The notes under the pieces: generated by a model | Databases searched by the model: none | What the model was told of the DNA's origin: nothing | What the model saw: the letters and a program-made list of their open reading frames with translations, nothing else | Assembly: GCA_003213855.1 (NCBI GenBank) | Contig: QCMJ01000007.1 | Coordinates: 1 to 44,283, forward strand | Reading direction: 5' to 3' | Source: Prochlorococcus sp. AG-418-O03 | Lineage (GTDB): Bacteria; Cyanobacteriota; Cyanobacteriia; PCC-6307; Cyanobiaceae | DNA: 44,283 nucleotides | In this document: piece after piece, positions 1 through 7,479 of the stretch | Position numbering within the stretch: position 1 is the stretch's first letter | Layout of the letters: every line of letters begins with the position of its first letter | Program-made: the position numbers and the translations under genes

Positions 1-87
1 TTTGTCAAACCATTCTGTATTGTCTTCTGGTTTTAGATATGTAATTTTTGGTTGATTAATTTCAAGAGTCTCAAAATCTCCACTCAT
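1..87 (-). CDS. N-terminus of an unknown protein (runs off left edge)
   Basis: The first 29 codons of a minus-strand gene are visible, beginning MSGDFETLEINQP and still open at the window edge. ATG is preceded by a clear AAGGAGAA ribosome site (plus-strand ttctcctt at 91-98), which fixes the start. The visible part is polar, with no signal peptide or membrane segment. I do not recognise the family. A 33-nt element that recurs near 12.57 kb lies about 70 nt upstream. Confidence 0.7.
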   Translation of the reverse strand, partial: MSGDFETLEINQPKITYLKPEDNTEWFDK

Positions 88-156
88 AAATTCTCCTTCG
101 TAAATTATTCTAAGCTTTATTTACGTTCTAATTGATTTGAACAAAACACTGCGTAT

Positions 157-216
157 CTAATGTGTGCGGTTTGATGAACATTTAGGTACGGAAAGAGGTA
201 TCTTTTTTTTAGCCAT
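157..216 (-). other. Possible 19-aa peptide ORF carrying a shared upstream element (copy A)
   Basis: A minus-strand mini-ORF reads MAKKKIPLSVPKCSSNRTH. Positions 160-192 match 12566-12598 at 26 of 33 bases without gaps. In the peptide frame both copies read SV..CSSNRTH, and the two base changes in the SS codons are silent. That hints at coding, but there is no ribosome site, and copy B has a stop directly upstream. It could instead be a regulatory element of the flanking small genes. Confidence 0.3.
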
Positions 217-316
217 TTAAATCTATGGCTGACCTAGATTAAGAATATGGTTGTCATGAGTCGGTTGCGTTGCTAAAACTGAAATCAACCATAATCTTTA
301 AATTGCATTTAATAAA

Positions 317-499
317 ATGACTTACTACAGTTGCTTTGATCAAAAAGGAAACATAATTGCTCGCTGTCAGACTATAGAAGATATAAATGTTCTTAAGAAA
401 ATGGGCAGACCAATAATGGAAATAAAAGAAATGAAAAAAGAGGAATCAGTTGTTTGTTCTTTAACTGGTAGTCCATCCGATTACAACGAAGATTATTAA
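317..499 (+). CDS. Conserved-type picocyanobacterial hypothetical protein, 60 aa
   Basis: A 60-residue soluble protein beginning MTYYSCFDQKGNIIARCQ, with a basic middle part and an acidic tail. It resembles small hypothetical proteins common in marine picocyanobacteria, but I know no function. The ATG start has only a weak purine stretch upstream. The next ORF begins 4 nt after the stop, suggesting co-transcription. Confidence 0.7.
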   Translation: MTYYSCFDQKGNIIARCQTIEDINVLKKMGRPIMEIKEMKKEESVVCSLTGSPSDYNEDY

Positions 500-503
500 G
501 AGT

Positions 504-635
504 ATGACTCAAAGAACACTTCAATTAAATCAACATGGAAGATCAGTAGTTCTTTTGTTGGGTTCATTGAATAATATTTGTACTTTCTTTTCTAATATTG
601 AAAAAGCATTCACTGATCGCGAAAGAGCGAGATAA
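504..635 (+). CDS. Small hypothetical protein, 43 aa
   Basis: Starts 4 nt after the preceding 60-aa gene and ends RERAR. Its centre (VVLLLGSLNNICTFF) is hydrophobic but short for a transmembrane helix. Tight spacing and a downstream terminator at 688-716 support a two-gene transcript. Function unknown. Confidence 0.5.
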   Translation: MTQRTLQLNQHGRSVVLLLGSLNNICTFFSNIEKAFTDRERAR

Positions 636-654
636 AAATATTTAGTTATTTGTG

Positions 655-669
655 GATTAACAGTCAATC
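655..669 (+). repeat. 3' UTR motif GATTAACAGTCAATC, copy 1
   Basis: Lies between the stop of the 43-aa gene and its terminator. The same 15-mer, with R at positions 5 and 12, occurs on the minus strand at 2200-2214 and 13307-13321, each time between a stop codon and a terminator hairpin. Confidence 0.55.
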
Positions 670-687
670 AATAAAATTTAAGAAATA

Positions 688-716
688 AAAAAAGACCCTT
701 TAACAGGTCTTTTTTT
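688..716 (+). terminator. Rho-independent terminator
   Basis: AAAAAGACC, a short loop, then GGTCTTTTTTT. The stem is GC-capped, followed by a T-run, and suits the end of the two plus-strand small genes. The A-run and T-run make it possibly bidirectional. Confidence 0.75.
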
Positions 717-1105
717 AATGGTGACGACAGAAAGGAGATCTATTTAATAATCAGATTAAGAATTTTCTTAAAAATTAGTTTTGGAAGTAAAAGTGATTAC
801 TCACTTCTTCATGCTTTACAAACGACCTTATTTTTAAGATAGTTCAGAATTAATCCCGAAAGTTTAATTTCTGATCACTTAACATTCTTTCCATAAAGGT
901 AAGATAAGTTAATTCACCTTGGTATTGCAGACCATGGATTAGTGAAGATCTAGTTGGTCAACCTTGGTCAAGTCGATCACCAGAGCTGTCGTATAATTAA
1001 ATTAAACGATCTCAAATATTTTGCACGAATCCTTAAGATTGATTTAATAATGATTATTTAAATATTTAATCCTCGGACCACATCATCTCTTAGTAAGCAT
1101 TTAAT
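717..1105. other. Intergenic stretch without a supported gene
   Basis: About 390 bp between the terminator and the stop of the 117-aa gene. It holds only peptides under 15 codons and a short direct repeat TTGGTCAA near 952 and 963. No tRNA, clear hairpin or promoter was seen. Confidence 0.5.
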
Positions 1106-1459
1106 TTATTTTGTTTTACAAAGAATATAAAGCCAACCAAAGAAAGTAGCAAAAGCAATTATTAAAGCAATATTGTTATTCAATGGACTTAAATATCTTT
1201 CTATTGAAAGTGGTACATGGAGAATAACAAAATACCAATATAGAGCAGATAGTAATCCAAACAATAAAGCCAGAAGAATATAAAAAGGCAAGATATATAA
1301 TCTTCTTTTTTTTATTCTTTCCCCTGTAATATTTTCGGTTAAACCAATTCTTGACCAATAACCACCATTTAATTGAAGAAAAAACTTTAAAAATATTCCG
1401 TAAATATTTATAAAAAACCTAGATAAAGCAAATAAAGGTGAAATTATAAATCGTTGCAT
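1106..1459 (-). CDS. Small membrane protein of unknown function, 117 aa
   Basis: An amphipathic N-terminal third is followed by two clear hydrophobic segments, at about residues 54-80 and 96-112, with positive charges (ERIKKRR) just before the first. It is probably a two-helix inner-membrane or thylakoid protein. The start ATG overlaps the stop of the upstream 62-aa gene (TAATG), so the two are translationally coupled. I do not recognise the family. Confidence 0.7.
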   Translation of the reverse strand: MQRFIISPLFALSRFFINIYGIFLKFFLQLNGGYWSRIGLTENITGERIKKRRLYILPFYILLALLFGLLSALYWYFVILHVPLSIERYLSPLNNNIALIIAFATFFGWLYILCKTK

Positions 1460-1647
1460 TAATGATTTAGAAATTTAATTTGTTCAGTTATGGAAATCTG
1501 ACTTATATTATTAACTTTTTTTTCTCTATATTTCGTTAGGAAAAATACCATTGAGCTAAAAATAACTAAAAATCCTAATAATGATATTTGATAAAAAAGG
1601 TCATCAGACATATCAAAAAAAGCTGATCTTTTAAATTTGTTTTTCAT
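1459..1647 (-). CDS. Single-TM small protein, 62 aa
   Basis: MKNKFKRSAFFDMSDD is followed by one hydrophobic helix (about residues 19-40) and a basic tail TKYREKK. I chose ATG at 1647 over a TTG one codon upstream. An internal ATG (MSDD) is a possible alternative; neither has a good ribosome site. Its stop shares a base with the next start, so it forms a two-gene membrane unit with the 117-aa protein. Confidence 0.6.
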   Translation of the reverse strand: MKNKFKRSAFFDMSDDLFYQISLLGFLVIFSSMVFFLTKYREKKVNNISQISITEQIKFLNH

Positions 1648-1794
1648 CAAAAAAAGAGGATTGTTTACTATCTAATGTAGATCCACAATCAATTACTAGC
1701 TTTTAGCTATGCAAGTAGTAAGCGTTTCATAAAAAAAGAGCTAATGAAAATAGATTTTATTTAGGATATAAAAACAAAATTTAGGGAGGATTAA

Positions 1795-2172
1795 ATGTCT
1801 ATCATTACCGACAATACAGTGTTAATACATATTTACAGCGGTTTAGAATCCAAAAATAAAATAACTTTAGGTTTATTGGTTGCCCTTACTGCAGAAAAAA
1901 ACGATCATAAAGTAACACTTTTTCTAGCAGGAGACGGAGTACAAATATTAAATTGCAAAAAAGCTGGTGACATAGTTGGTCAAGGTACTGGAGATTTATA
2001 CGAACATCTTCAAAATTTAAAGAATTCAAAAATTACCATATATGTCTCAGGAATGTCTGCTAAATCTAGGGGTTACGATGAGAAGCTTCTAGATGGATAT
2101 AATGCAGAATTTGTTATGCCAGATGTTCTAGTTGAAGAATCAATTAAAGCGGATAGCGTACTTTGCTATTAA
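1795..2172 (+). CDS. DsrE/DsrF-like family protein
   Basis: A 125-residue protein with the alternating beta/alpha pattern of the DsrE fold: an N-terminal strand VLIHIYSG, then GLLVALTAEKNDHKVTLFLA, GDGVQIL, and later ITIYVSGMSAKSRG. Family members are small cytosolic proteins, some of which carry persulfide on a conserved Cys in sulfur relay. Here Cys is present in ILNCKK (about residue 53) and in the terminal LCY, so a relay role is possible but unproven. The ribosome site AGGGAGGA before ATG is strong. A terminator follows the stop directly. Confidence 0.8.
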   Translation: MSIITDNTVLIHIYSGLESKNKITLGLLVALTAEKNDHKVTLFLAGDGVQILNCKKAGDIVGQGTGDLYEHLQNLKNSKITIYVSGMSAKSRGYDEKLLDGYNAEFVMPDVLVEESIKADSVLCY

Positions 2173-2214
2173 AAAAGGAGCTAATTGCTCCCTAGTTTAG
2201 ATTGACTGTCAATC
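2171..2214. terminator. Bidirectional terminator with conserved motif, copy 2
   Basis: A GGAGC/GCTCC hairpin with an A6 tract on one side serves the minus strand as stem plus T6, downstream of the exported cupin. The 15-mer motif (minus strand GATTGACAGTCAATC, 2200-2214) lies between the cupin stop and the hairpin and is a perfect palindrome except for its centre. The hairpin also lies directly after the DsrE stop. Confidence 0.65.
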
Positions 2215-2222
2215 AGGTCGAT

Positions 2223-2648
2223 TTATTCTTCAGGGTTTAAAGTAGGTACACCTTCTGCTGAAGCTACAGCAACCCACATAACTGCTGAAGAATTACCACT
2301 ATTAGCCATTGTATGAGCAGGAGTGTTTGCTGAGAGAACAAATGAATCACCCTCCTTAAAGATTTTACTAATACCTGTCTTTTCCGCAAGAGTTAATTCA
2401 CCACTTTCAATATGTCCAAGTAAAGGTACAGGATGAGAGTGCATTGGTATCGTTGCTCCATTTTCAACTTCTACTCTAATCAAACGCATTTCAGCTTTTC
2501 CTTTTGGATATTTAAAATTATCTCCATCAATGTTTTCTGAAGAGGTGAAGATCTCTTGTACATCAACAGGAGATTCTGCAGCTATAGAAATGCTTGGATT
2601 GATAAGCATTAATGCAAAAGCTAATGCGATGAATAAATTCTTGATCAT
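2223..2648 (-). CDS. Exported cupin-domain protein
   Basis: A 141-residue protein with an N-terminal signal peptide (MIKNLFIALAFALMLINPS, probable cleavage after SIAA) and a single cupin barrel. Metal-site residues appear in the motif IPMHSHPVPLLGHIESGEL, which gives the His-x-His and later Glu of cupin motif 1. Motif 2 is around LSANTPAHTMANSG. It is likely periplasmic and metal-binding with an unknown ligand. ATG at 2648 fits the signal peptide. It converges on the DsrE gene across a shared terminator. Confidence 0.8.
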   Translation of the reverse strand: MIKNLFIALAFALMLINPSISIAAESPVDVQEIFTSSENIDGDNFKYPKGKAEMRLIRVEVENGATIPMHSHPVPLLGHIESGELTLAEKTGISKIFKEGDSFVLSANTPAHTMANSGNSSAVMWVAVASAEGVPTLNPEE

Positions 2649-3030
2649 GAATTTGAATTTCTATAAATTTATTTAGACTAATAGTATTTATTTTTTGAAT
2701 ATCTGTCAGTACTTGATTTAACTTATTATGTTTTTGTATAAGTCTTTTATAAGAAGCTAGCGCCCCATATTTTAAATCTGAAGGTTAATGTAAATTTTTT
2801 CTTATCCTTTTTTATAAATTAAATCTTAAATTATGTAGAGAAACTTATATAGAATTTGTTTTTATATAAGTTATCTAAATCAAATAAAGTAGTCTTTTTT
2901 ACCAATTAAATACACCTGTTGTTAAATAAATATATTTGCCCTTGAAAAGTCCCTAAAAAATACTTTTTCTTGAAATAAAGATTGACAAGACATTCAAAAA
3001 AAAAACTTTTATAAAACATTAACTTCTTTT
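2649..3030. other. Intergenic, AT-rich, one inverted repeat
   Basis: No credible gene. A perfect 10-bp inverted repeat (AACTTATATA at 2842-2851, TATATAAGTT at 2863-2872) could be a weak hairpin or a promoter-side palindrome. Confidence 0.4.
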
Positions 3031-3345
3031 ATGAATATGTTTCTAACAAACAAGACTCGTTTAAAAATTAAGGATATTGTAAAGAGGATTTCACTAGATG
3101 AATCTGTCGCATTGGAAGAAAGAATTTATGTAGAAAAGTTTGCAAAACATAATTCAACTATATGGACATGGCTTAAGAAAGCTAATAGCTTAAGAAGATA
3201 TGGTAAGCAAAAAACAGATGGAATAAATGGACTTATCCAGAATCTTGGCCTTGATGGTTTAGAAACTGAAAATCATTTCGATCCCAAAAATGATGATCTT
3301 GCTGATTGGTTTAGTGGATCTCCTGATTGGGTGAGAAGAAGTTAG
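3031..3345 (+). CDS. Picocyanobacterial hypothetical protein, 104 aa
   Basis: A soluble, mainly helical protein. A basic N-terminal half (TNKTRLKIKDIVKRISLDES, then WLKKANSLRRYGKQK) is followed by an acidic C-terminal half ending in DDLADWFSGSPDWVRRS. No catalytic motif is recognisable. It is similar in style to lineage-restricted Prochlorococcus proteins. ATG at 3031 is the first start in frame. Confidence 0.7.
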   Translation: MNMFLTNKTRLKIKDIVKRISLDESVALEERIYVEKFAKHNSTIWTWLKKANSLRRYGKQKTDGINGLIQNLGLDGLETENHFDPKNDDLADWFSGSPDWVRRS

Positions 3346-3404
3346 ATCTAAAATTAATAAAGCTAAAAGTATAGTTGCAATAATTTAAAAAAACTCCAGT
3401 AAAT

Positions 3405-3512
3405 CTAAAAATAAGGCATATATGGAATTTCCGTTTTCATTGATTCGCCATAGTAAGATTCAGCTGACTTTAGTAAGATCCAATAAATGAAATTTAGAAA
3501 TGATTTTTCCAT
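3405..3512 (-). CDS. Small peptide, 35 aa, paralogue of the 14487-14606 product
   Basis: It begins MEKSFLNFIYWILLKSAES and continues YYGES. The product at 14487-14606 reads VEKALVNFFYWLLIRSAES then HYGES, matching at 14 of the first 24 residues with conservative changes elsewhere, then diverging. The hydrophobic FIYWILL core suggests membrane association. Conservation of frame between two distant copies is the main evidence that it is coding. The ribosome site is weak (AGG about 8 nt upstream). Confidence 0.6.
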   Translation of the reverse strand: MEKSFLNFIYWILLKSAESYYGESMKTEIPYMPYF

Positions 3513-3734
3513 AGGAAGACCTATATCTATTCCAATTCAACTCAGAATCGCAAATAAAAACATCGTAGAAAATACTTAATAGAAGAGATTTAGGTTTTTT
3601 TAGATAATATGTGATGGCTTAGCTTTGTATGAAATGCTACTAAAGCTTGTCTTATCAATCGATTTGGTATTATTGCTTATTGATTCTTGTAATTTATGAA
3701 GATAAATTTAATGGACTATATAAATAAGAAATTT

Positions 3735-3852
3735 ATGAGTACTCAAAACAGTCAGCATCAAAAAAAGACAAGAGCAAAATAATACAGAATGGTTAGATGA
3801 ATTAATCAATAAAATTGAAAATATGAAAAACAAAATATCCAATACTTATTAA
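3735..3852 (+). pseudogene. Small gene split by a one-base A-run indel
   Basis: ATG opens MSTQNSQHQKK and stops after 15 codons. Reading the A7 run at 3759-3765 as A6 gives a continuous 38-residue product ending in WLDELINKIENMKNKISNTY. Either the gene is broken or the base is a sequence error. Function unknown. Confidence 0.35.
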
Positions 3853-3914
3853 TTAATTACCTCTTCTTTCTTTTATTACGGTATTAATAAATATTTTTAA
3901 ATACGTTTGTCATT

Positions 3915-3947
3915 AAGTCAGCTTTTAGCAATACAGGCTGGCTTTTT
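3915..3947 (+). terminator. Terminator with shared loop sequence, copy A
   Basis: AAGTCAGC pairs with GCTGGCTT (one G-U), followed by T5. Loop and 3' arm (ATACAGGCTG) match the terminator at 21668-21705. It separates the upstream small genes from the guanidine operon. Confidence 0.65.
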
Positions 3948-4083
3948 AAATGGAGTTATTTTTCTGATGTTTGCGAAAAGTTATTTAACAATGTTCCAAT
4001 GAGATTCTTTTTAAGCAAGTTTATGGTTCATTTTTATTTTTATTGACAATATTGAAATAAGTTAAAAAAAGAATTTTAAATTT

Positions 4084-5274
4084 GTGACTACTGAATCATC
4101 TCAAAATCAAGACTTTATAAGGAAGCATCCCAGCGAAGGAATGGATGCTTTAGAAAAAGAAGCAAAATTACCTCTGAAAGGATGGGAAAACGAAGTTGCC
4201 CGAGCAAAGGAATATGGTCTAGAAGCAGCTAAAAGCATTGTAGATAGAAAAATATCTACATTTTCAAGAGGAGAATTACCTCATTTTGCGGGTATCAATA
4301 CCTTTATGAAAGCTCCTTATGTTGAAAATGTAAATGAAGTTGGAAATTATGATGTTGCTATAGTCGGTGTGCCTCATGATTCAGGAACTACTTATAGACC
4401 AGGTACAAGATTTGGACCTCAAGGAATAAGAAAAATTTCTGCTCTTTACACTCCTTACAATTACGAAATGGGAGTGGATCTGAGAGAGCAGATTTCTATA
4501 TGTGATGTAGGAGATATTTTTACAATTCCAGCAAATAATGAAAAAAGTTTTGATCAAATTTCAAAGGGGGTGGCTCATATTTTTGCTAGTGGTGCATTTC
4601 CAATTATTTTAGGTGGAGATCACTCAATAGGGTTTCCCACAGTTAGAGGAGTTTGTCGTCATTTAGGAGATAAAAAAGTAGGAATCATTCACTTTGATAG
4701 ACATGTAGATACTCAAGAAACAGATCTAGATGAAAGAATGCATACCTGTCCATGGTTTCATGCAACTAATATGAAAAATGCACCTGCAAAAAATCTTGTT
4801 CAATTAGGAATTGGAGGTTGGCAAGTACCAAGAGAGGGAGTGAAAATTTGTAGGGAAAGAAGTACAAATGTTTTAACTGTTACTGATATTTGTGAAATGG
4901 GTTTAAAAGAGGCGGCTGATTTTGCGATTGAAAAAGCTACTGATGGAACTGACTGTGTATATATTTCTTTTGATATTGATTGTATTGATGCTGGATTTGT
5001 CCCGGGAACTGGTTGGCCTGAACCTGGGGGTTTATTACCTCGAGAGGCATTAAAACTTTTGGAGTACATTATCAGAAAAGTAAATGTATGTGGAATTGAG
5101 CTTGTTGAGGTTTCGCCTCCATATGATGTAAGTGATATGACAGCCTTATTAGCTACTAGAGTTATTTGTGATTCAATTGCACATCTTGTTGTAAGTGGTC
5201 AGATCCCGAGAAAATCTAAACCAGAATGGATTACAGATAAATGCAATATGTCAGTTGATCAAAAATGGAGATAG
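4084..5274 (+). CDS. gdmH: Ni-dependent guanidine hydrolase (arginase/agmatinase fold)
   Basis: A 396-residue ureohydrolase-superfamily enzyme. Metal ligands are visible: GGDHS (H180), FDRHVD (D205, H207, D209) and SFDIDCID (D297, D299). Typical agmatinases are about 300 residues with FDAHxD. This protein has an N-terminal extension of about 80 residues, Arg in FDRH, and the loop GTGWPEPGG, all matching what I recall of the cyanobacterial guanidine hydrolase (Synechocystis Sll1077), which splits guanidine into ammonia and urea. It is followed by HypA-like and HypB-like genes and an importer, the same order as Synechocystis sll1077-1082. The start is GTG at 4084. Agmatinase activity cannot be excluded from sequence alone, but the context strongly favours guanidine. 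A TTGACA hexamer lies at 4043-4048 with no convincing -10 box. Confidence 0.88.
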   Translation: MTTESSQNQDFIRKHPSEGMDALEKEAKLPLKGWENEVARAKEYGLEAAKSIVDRKISTFSRGELPHFAGINTFMKAPYVENVNEVGNYDVAIVGVPHDSGTTYRPGTRFGPQGIRKISALYTPYNYEMGVDLREQISICDVGDIFTIPANNEKSFDQISKGVAHIFASGAFPIILGGDHSIGFPTVRGVCRHLGDKKVGIIHFDRHVDTQETDLDERMHTCPWFHATNMKNAPAKNLVQLGIGGWQVPREGVKICRERSTNVLTVTDICEMGLKEAADFAIEKATDGTDCVYISFDIDCIDAGFVPGTGWPEPGGLLPREALKLLEYIIRKVNVCGIELVEVSPPYDVSDMTALLATRVICDSIAHLVVSGQIPRKSKPEWITDKCNMSVDQKWR

Positions 5275-5280
5275 ATTTTC

Positions 5281-5637
5281 GTGCATGAAATAGATATGAC
5301 AAAATGCCTTATCCTTTCCATGGAAGAGTGGGCAGAGAAAAAAAATAAAGAAAAAATAGTTGTTGAAAAGATTAATCTTAAGATTGGCGAATTTACTTGC
5401 GTAGAACCAATATCATTAATTAATACTTTTAATGCTGCAGTTTTGGGTTCTTGGTTAGATTCCTCTGAGATTACTATTGAAACAATACCTTTTGAAGGAA
5501 AATGCTCTAAATGCAATAGATCATATTTTCCTAAGAAAGAGAATGGATATAAATCTCCATGTTGCAATTTTAATTTAGAAGAAATTATTAGCGGGAGGGA
5601 ATTAAAAATCGCATCTATTGATTTTAAAGAAAAGTAA
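5281..5637 (+). CDS. ghaA: HypA-like nickel chaperone for guanidine hydrolase
   Basis: A 118-residue protein starting GTG as MHE, the conserved HypA N-terminus whose His2 binds nickel. The conserved tail SGRELKIASIDF is present. The zinc loop has C75-S-K-C78, but its second half reads S92-P-C94-C95 where HypA usually has CPxC, so one Cys is displaced. No hydrogenase or other hyp gene lies in the window. It sits 6 nt after gdmH and before a HypB-like GTPase. HypA/HypB homologues beside gdmH are known to be needed for Ni loading of that enzyme, and this is the inferred role. Confidence 0.85.
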   Translation: MHEIDMTKCLILSMEEWAEKKNKEKIVVEKINLKIGEFTCVEPISLINTFNAAVLGSWLDSSEITIETIPFEGKCSKCNRSYFPKKENGYKSPCCNFNLEEIISGRELKIASIDFKEK

Positions 5638-5677
5638 AAAATTAGGATCTAGAATAAAAACGTATTTTCAAAAATAA

Positions 5678-6358
5678 ATGCATTTACCAATTTCAGACAA
5701 AATTGAATTAAATATTCTTCATCAAAATAGTCATCAAGCCGAGAAAAATAAAGTTAAGTTCAATAATTATAATTTGCTCTGCTTGAACATAATGAGTAGT
5801 CCTGGTGCAGGAAAAACAAGATTACTTGAAATGACTTTAGAAGATCTTTCAAAAGAATTTCAGAGTGCTGTTTTAGAGGGTGATATGACTACTAATCTAG
5901 ATGCGGCAAGATTAGAAAAATTAAATATTCCAGTAGTACCTATTACAACTGGAAGAGCGTGTCATCTCGATGCAAATATGGTTAGTGGAGGTTTAAAATT
6001 ACTAGAAAAAAAAATCAATCCTGATATTCTAGATATTTTGTTAGTGGAAAATGTAGGAAATTTAGTTTGTCCTGCAGAATTTGAGATAGGTGAACATTTT
6101 AAAGTTGCACTTTTAAGTATTACTGAAGGTGAGGATAAACCTTTAAAATATCCAATAATGTTTAGAGAAGCAGATTTAATTTTGATAACTAAAGTTGATT
6201 TATTACCCCATTTGAATTTTGATATCAACGAATTAAAATCGAATATAGTATCAACTAATCCTAAGGCAGATATTATAGAAATTTCTTCAATAACCAAGTC
6301 TGGATTTGATTTATGGCAAAAATGGATTAGTAAAAAGATTCTGAAATTTAAAAAATAA
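5678..6358 (+). CDS. ghaB: HypB-like nickel-insertion GTPase
   Basis: A 226-residue SIMIBI-class GTPase. The P-loop is SSPGAGKT (40-47). The HypB metal site has C95-H96 in TGRACHLDA and C131 in ENVGNLVCP. The base-recognition motif is TKVD (171-174). There is no His-rich N-terminal nickel store, so the N-terminus is short. It likely drives Ni transfer from the HypA-like partner to the hydrolase by GTP hydrolysis in the cytosol. It starts at ATG 40 nt after the hypA-like gene in the same operon. Confidence 0.87.
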   Translation: MHLPISDKIELNILHQNSHQAEKNKVKFNNYNLLCLNIMSSPGAGKTRLLEMTLEDLSKEFQSAVLEGDMTTNLDAARLEKLNIPVVPITTGRACHLDANMVSGGLKLLEKKINPDILDILLVENVGNLVCPAEFEIGEHFKVALLSITEGEDKPLKYPIMFREADLILITKVDLLPHLNFDINELKSNIVSTNPKADIIEISSITKSGFDLWQKWISKKILKFKK

Positions 6359-6464
6359 GTAATATTGATTAATTAATAGTAATCTCTTAAAAGTATCAGT
6401 CATTACAACTTTAGATTTACTTTTTTTTTAAGTATTGATAGTACGTAAAATTTTCTTTCCAAAA

Positions 6465-7463
6465 ATGTTCAAAAAATTGAGAGTTTTTGCTGCCTCTTTG
6501 CTTGCTCTGATATTAGCGATTTCATTAAGTACATTATCAAGTCCTGCCGCTCCAAAAGGAGAACCTATCACTTTGGGATACAGTAATTGGGCAGGATGGT
6601 GGCCATGGGCGATAGCTGTTGATCAAAAAATGTTTGAAAAAAATGGAGTTAATGTTCAGATGAAATGGTTTGATGGATATGTTCAATCCATGGAAACTTT
6701 TGCTGCTGGAAAAATCGACGGAAATTCGCAAACTCTTAATGATACTATTTCGTTCTTACCCGGAGAGAATGGAGGGGAAGTAGTTGTTTTAGTTAATGAT
6801 AATTCTGCAGGGAATGACCAAATAATTGCAGATAAATCAATTAAAAGTGTTGCTGATTTAAAAGGTAAAACAGTAGCAGTAGAAGAAGGTGTTGTGGATG
6901 ATTTTTTACTTGTTTTAGCTCTGAATGATGTTGGATTAACTAGAGATGATGTAATTATTAAAGGTCTGCCAACTGATCAGGCTGCAACTGCATTCGCAGC
7001 AGGAAAAGTTGATGCAGTTGGTGCATTTCCTCCATTTACCGGAACTGCAATGAAGAGGCCAGGAGCAAGAGTTATTGCTAGTTCAAAAGAATATCCTGGT
7101 GCAATCCCTGATTTATTAGCTGTAAGCGGAGATTTGATTTCTGAAAGACCAGATGATGTTCAAAAAATTGTTAAAACTTGGTGGGATGTAAGAGAATTTA
7201 TGGAAAAAAATCCAAGAAAATCTGAAAAGATTATGGCAAAGCGAGCTGGGATCCCAACACGCGAATACAAACAATATAAGGGTGGAACTAGGTTCTTTTC
7301 TTTGGCAGAAAATCTAGAAGCTTTTAGTGACGGTTTCGGCATGAAACATATGCCTTATGCAGCGAAACAAATGGCAGACTTTATGGTAAAGGTAGGATTT
7401 ATTCCTGAAAAACCAGATATGAGTAAACTATTTGATTCTTCTTTTGTTGAAGATATTAGTTAA
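6465..7463 (+). CDS. ABC transporter substrate-binding protein (NMT1/TauA type), guanidine operon
   Basis: A 332-residue periplasmic binding protein. The N-terminal signal sequence MFKKLRVFAASLLALILAIS ends near SSPAAPKG. The mature part opens with ITLGYSNWAGWWPWAIAVDQ and has IADKSIKSVADLKGKTVAVE, typical of the NitT/TauT/SsuA-like family. I chose ATG at 6465; a TTG ten codons upstream would add IVRKIFFPK. It is followed 16 nt later by its permease. By analogy with Synechocystis sll1080 the ligand is probably guanidine or a related guanidino compound. Aromatic residues near the mature N-terminus would suit a planar cation. Confidence 0.85.
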   Translation: MFKKLRVFAASLLALILAISLSTLSSPAAPKGEPITLGYSNWAGWWPWAIAVDQKMFEKNGVNVQMKWFDGYVQSMETFAAGKIDGNSQTLNDTISFLPGENGGEVVVLVNDNSAGNDQIIADKSIKSVADLKGKTVAVEEGVVDDFLLVLALNDVGLTRDDVIIKGLPTDQAATAFAAGKVDAVGAFPPFTGTAMKRPGARVIASSKEYPGAIPDLLAVSGDLISERPDDVQKIVKTWWDVREFMEKNPRKSEKIMAKRAGIPTREYKQYKGGTRFFSLAENLEAFSDGFGMKHMPYAAKQMADFMVKVGFIPEKPDMSKLFDSSFVEDIS

Positions 7464-7479
7464 TTAATAATAAATTAAA

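Noticed and set aside
2982..3015. Promoter TTGACA...TATAAA before the 104-aa gene
   Set aside because: The spacer is 22 nt, too long for a standard sigma-70 promoter.
3880..3910. NtcA box (GTA-N8-TAC) for nitrogen control of the operon
   Set aside because: Only GTA-N8-TAT near 3884 is present, upstream of a terminator, so it cannot serve the operon well.
3853..4083. Guanidine-I (ykkC) riboswitch upstream of the guanidine hydrolase
   Set aside because: I looked for the conserved purine-rich core and helices and saw only the intrinsic terminator at 3915-3947 and AT-rich sequence. A covariance search would be decisive.
4800..5069. Minus-strand frame inside gdmH
   Set aside because: Shadow of the real gene with no independent support. 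The same applies to frames at 5259-5567, 5962-6297, 7160-7342, 9503-9688, 30682-30966, 31974-32222, 39685-40035 and 42961-43221.
4084..5274. Agmatinase/speB call
   Set aside because: Length, FDRHVD, GTGWPEPGG and the hypAB plus importer context favour guanidine hydrolase.
5281..6358. NiFe-hydrogenase maturation genes
   Set aside because: No hydrogenase subunit or other hyp gene nearby; the pair is placed inside the guanidine operon.
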